A stretch of 24,577 bases of DNA. It comes from an uncultured delta proteobacterium (GTDB lineage: Bacteria; Myxococcota_A; Bradymonadia; REDH01). This document shows positions 22,894 through 24,577 of the stretch, one piece after another. The position numbers and the translations under genes are program-made. Numbering within the stretch: position 1 is the stretch's first letter; every line of letters begins with the position of its first letter. Under the pieces are notes generated by a model that was not told the DNA's origin, made no database searches, and was given only the letters and a program-made list of their open reading frames with translations. The DNA lies in the NCBI GenBank assembly GCA_903912275.1, contig CAIWGR010000315.1, forward strand, positions 1 through 24,577, written 5' to 3'.

Positions 22894-24577
22894 ATGTTCA
22901 ACGTGGGTCGCGTGTGGAGTGCGTTGCTTGTTGCGGCGATTTTGCTGTTGATGTGGCTCCCAGCCCCGTCGCTGCTGGCCGCACCGGCTCTGGCTGCGGA
23001 GGGCTCCGGCGCCGTCAATCCGGCCGAGGGCTCGGGGTCGCTCGAAGAGGAGGTGGTTCCTTCGTTTGAGGAGGAGATTGCGCCAAGCCTCGAAGAGGAG
23101 GTGGTTCCTTCGTTCGAGGACGAGGTGATTCCCGCGATGGAAGAGGAGGTCGTGCCTGCCCTCGAAGAGGAGATTGCTCCCTCGTTCGAGGATGAGGTTG
23201 TTCCGTCGCTCGAGGAGGAGATCGCACCCACACCGGCGGAGGAGCCAGCTCCCGAACCCGTGGACGAGAAACCCGCGCCGCTCACGCCCGACGCCGAAGA
23301 TTCCTATTACGGTCAGTTCTGGGATGACCTCGACAAGAGCGAGCCGGTTGCGCCCACGCCGCCCGCGGTCGTTCCGACGGGCAAGGTTCGCGTGACCGGA
23401 AAGGTTGTGGATCGTGAGTTCGGAACACCGCTCGACGGTGTCACGGTCGAGGTAGAGGGGCTTGCCAGCTCGACGCGAACGGGTGCCGACGGCACCTTCT
23501 TCTTCGACCTTGATCCAGGGCTCTTTGTCGTTCGGACCAAGCTCTTCTCCTATGCCACGGAGGCCTTCGAGGTGGAGGTGGTGGCGGACCAGCCCGCAGA
23601 TCTCGGCATGCTCTCGATGGGTGTGGATGAAAAGAACTCGGAGACCGTCGTGGTCGAAGGGCGCGCCATCAAGGAGAACGCCGCGACGCAGCTGATGGAG
23701 CGGCGTGAGTCGGCGGCTGTCTCCGATGCGGTGAGTGCGCAGGAGATGTCGAAGGCACCCGATTCGGCGGCCAGCGACGCGGTAAAGCGGGTCGTGGGTG
23801 CCAGCATCGTCGATGATCAGTTTCTCTACATCCGCGGCCTCGGCGGGCGTTACACCTGCGTAACGATGAACGGCGTGATCGTGCGCGGCACCGATCCCGA
23901 CTTCCCCGGCGTGCAGCTCGATATCTTTCCCTCCGATCTGCTTTCCAACCTCACAGTCTACAAGAGCTTCACGCCCAACCTCAGCGGTGGCTGCGCGGCA
24001 GGTCAGATGGATATCGGCACGCGCGACTACCCGGAGGAGTGGAAACTCTCGCTCGGCGCATCGGTCTCCGTGACGCCGGGTACCACCTTCGGCAACCAGG
24101 CGACCTACAAGGGCGGAAGTCTCGACTGGCTCGGCATCGATGACGGTAGCCGGGCGCTGCCGGACAGTTTCCCGGACCAGCGCATCGAACGCGGCCGTGG
24201 CCTCACGGACGAGCAGATCGCGGAGGCGGGAAGGTCGTTGGACAACGTATGGAACCCCGAGCAGTCGACTGCGCTGCCGGGTATGGGCCTGAAGGCGACC
24301 ATCGGCGACTCGGGTGGCCCCGAAGGCAACGTCTGGGGCTACCTGCTGACCGCCAACTACAACCGCAGCTACAGTGTCGATGAGCGCACCATCCGCTCTG
24401 TGTCACTCGACGGCGCGGGCGACCTCTCCGTATCGGAGACGCTCTCGGAGCAGACCGACAAGCGCAAGTCGCGCTGGGGGTTGCTCGGCACTGCGACCAA
24501 GAACTGGAACGACGCCAATCAGGTGACCTTCGCAGAGCTCTTCAGCCAGTCGGGGAGCGACCTGGTGAACGATGTCA
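22894..24577 (+). CDS. TonB-dependent receptor with acidic octapeptide repeats (3' end missing)
   Basis: The frame is open to the window edge: 561 codons so far. A signal peptide ends near ALAA (about 35). Residues 49-112 are eight tandem acidic octapeptides, followed by a Pro/Glu-rich linker. Residues 163-245 form a carboxypeptidase-regulatory-like beta domain (VRVTGKVVDREFGTPLDGV, TGADGTFFFDL). The TonB box is ETVVVEG at 250-256. The plug domain comes next, with YIRGLGGRY, a DPDFPGVQLDIFPSDLL stretch and VYKSFTPNLSGG. The plug has two cysteines, 322 and 367, and the first barrel strands follow. GAGG is seven bases before the ATG. The substrate cannot be inferred. tonB directly upstream suggests a dedicated transducer. 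Confidence 0.92.
   Translation, partial: MFNVGRVWSALLVAAILLLMWLPAPSLLAAPALAAEGSGAVNPAEGSGSLEEEVVPSFEEEIAPSLEEEVVPSFEDEVIPAMEEEVVPALEEEIAPSFEDEVVPSLEEEIAPTPAEEPAPEPVDEKPAPLTPDAEDSYYGQFWDDLDKSEPVAPTPPAVVPTGKVRVTGKVVDREFGTPLDGVTVEVEGLASSTRTGADGTFFFDLDPGLFVVRTKLFSYATEAFEVEVVADQPADLGMLSMGVDEKNSETVVVEGRAIKENAATQLMERRESAAVSDAVSAQEMSKAPDSAASDAVKRVVGASIVDDQFLYIRGLGGRYTCVTMNGVIVRGTDPDFPGVQLDIFPSDLLSNLTVYKSFTPNLSGGCAAGQMDIGTRDYPEEWKLSLGASVSVTPGTTFGNQATYKGGSLDWLGIDDGSRALPDSFPDQRIERGRGLTDEQIAEAGRSLDNVWNPEQSTALPGMGLKATIGDSGGPEGNVWGYLLTANYNRSYSVDERTIRSVSLDGAGDLSVSETLSEQTDKRKSRWGLLGTATKNWNDANQVTFAELFSQSGSDLVNDV
23038..23229 (+). repeat. 24-bp tandem repeat, eight acidic octapeptides in the receptor
   Basis: Eight contiguous in-frame 24-base units encode [SA][LFM]E[ED]E[VI][VIA]P. 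Units alternate between endings EVVP, EVIP and EIAP. Synonymous changes between units (GAA/GAG, TCG/AGC, CCT/CCC/CCG) show that the copies are not freshly duplicated. Confidence 0.9.

Noticed and set aside
23038..23229. CRISPR-like array
   Set aside because: The repeats are contiguous, in frame and without spacers; they encode a peptide repeat.

Overview
The window is a dense, high-G+C stretch of chromosome from a Gram-negative bacterium. TonB, a TonB-dependent receptor and three Sec/lipobox surface proteins imply an outer membrane. The style of those surface proteins (Asp-Thr repeat lipoprotein, Cys-rich C-x5-C-x5-C lipoprotein, ASH/PKD-type lipoprotein) suggests a deltaproteobacterial or Myxococcota/Bradymonadota-like organism. 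That placement is inference. I see no rRNA, tRNA, insertion sequence, phage gene or CRISPR array. Genes are tightly packed, and seven neighbouring pairs share a 4-base ATGA/GTGA stop-start overlap.

Layout. 1-237: start of a repeat-rich lipoprotein (minus, cut by the window edge). 327-3977: minus-strand operon ruvC-ruvA-ruvB, followed by a FolE-like protein and a thioredoxin-reductase-like flavoprotein; the last two have changed catalytic residues. 4305-5924: rpoD, divergent from ruvC. 5945-8785: two divergent lipoprotein genes. 8850-10099: kal and kce of the beta-lysine (lysine fermentation) pathway. 10335-10604: an HU-type DNA-binding protein with its own promoter, structured leader and terminator. 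10686-12293: murJ (minus). 12354-19281: a long plus-strand operon of a PPC-like protein, a CoA-type Nudix hydrolase, CoaB with a vestigial CoaC half, a family-4-like uracil-DNA glycosylase, kdd (third lysine-pathway enzyme) and a MurF-alanine racemase fusion. 19278-21809: lemA and an HtpX-like protease (minus). 22091-24577: tonB and the first part of a TonB-dependent receptor with eight acidic octapeptide repeats.

How the genes fit together. The three enzymes that take 3,5-diaminohexanoate to crotonyl-CoA and acetoacetate are all present but split between two operons. One of those operons also carries CoA and D-Ala/peptidoglycan genes. Peptidoglycan synthesis is represented by MurJ, MurF and Alr; DNA repair by RuvABC and the glycosylase; envelope energisation by TonB and its receptor. 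The most unusual material is the set of family members whose signature active-site residues are replaced (FolE-like, TrxR-like, CoaC half, UDG-like) and the receptor's periplasmic repeat. All alignments were made by eye against remembered family motifs; no search was run.
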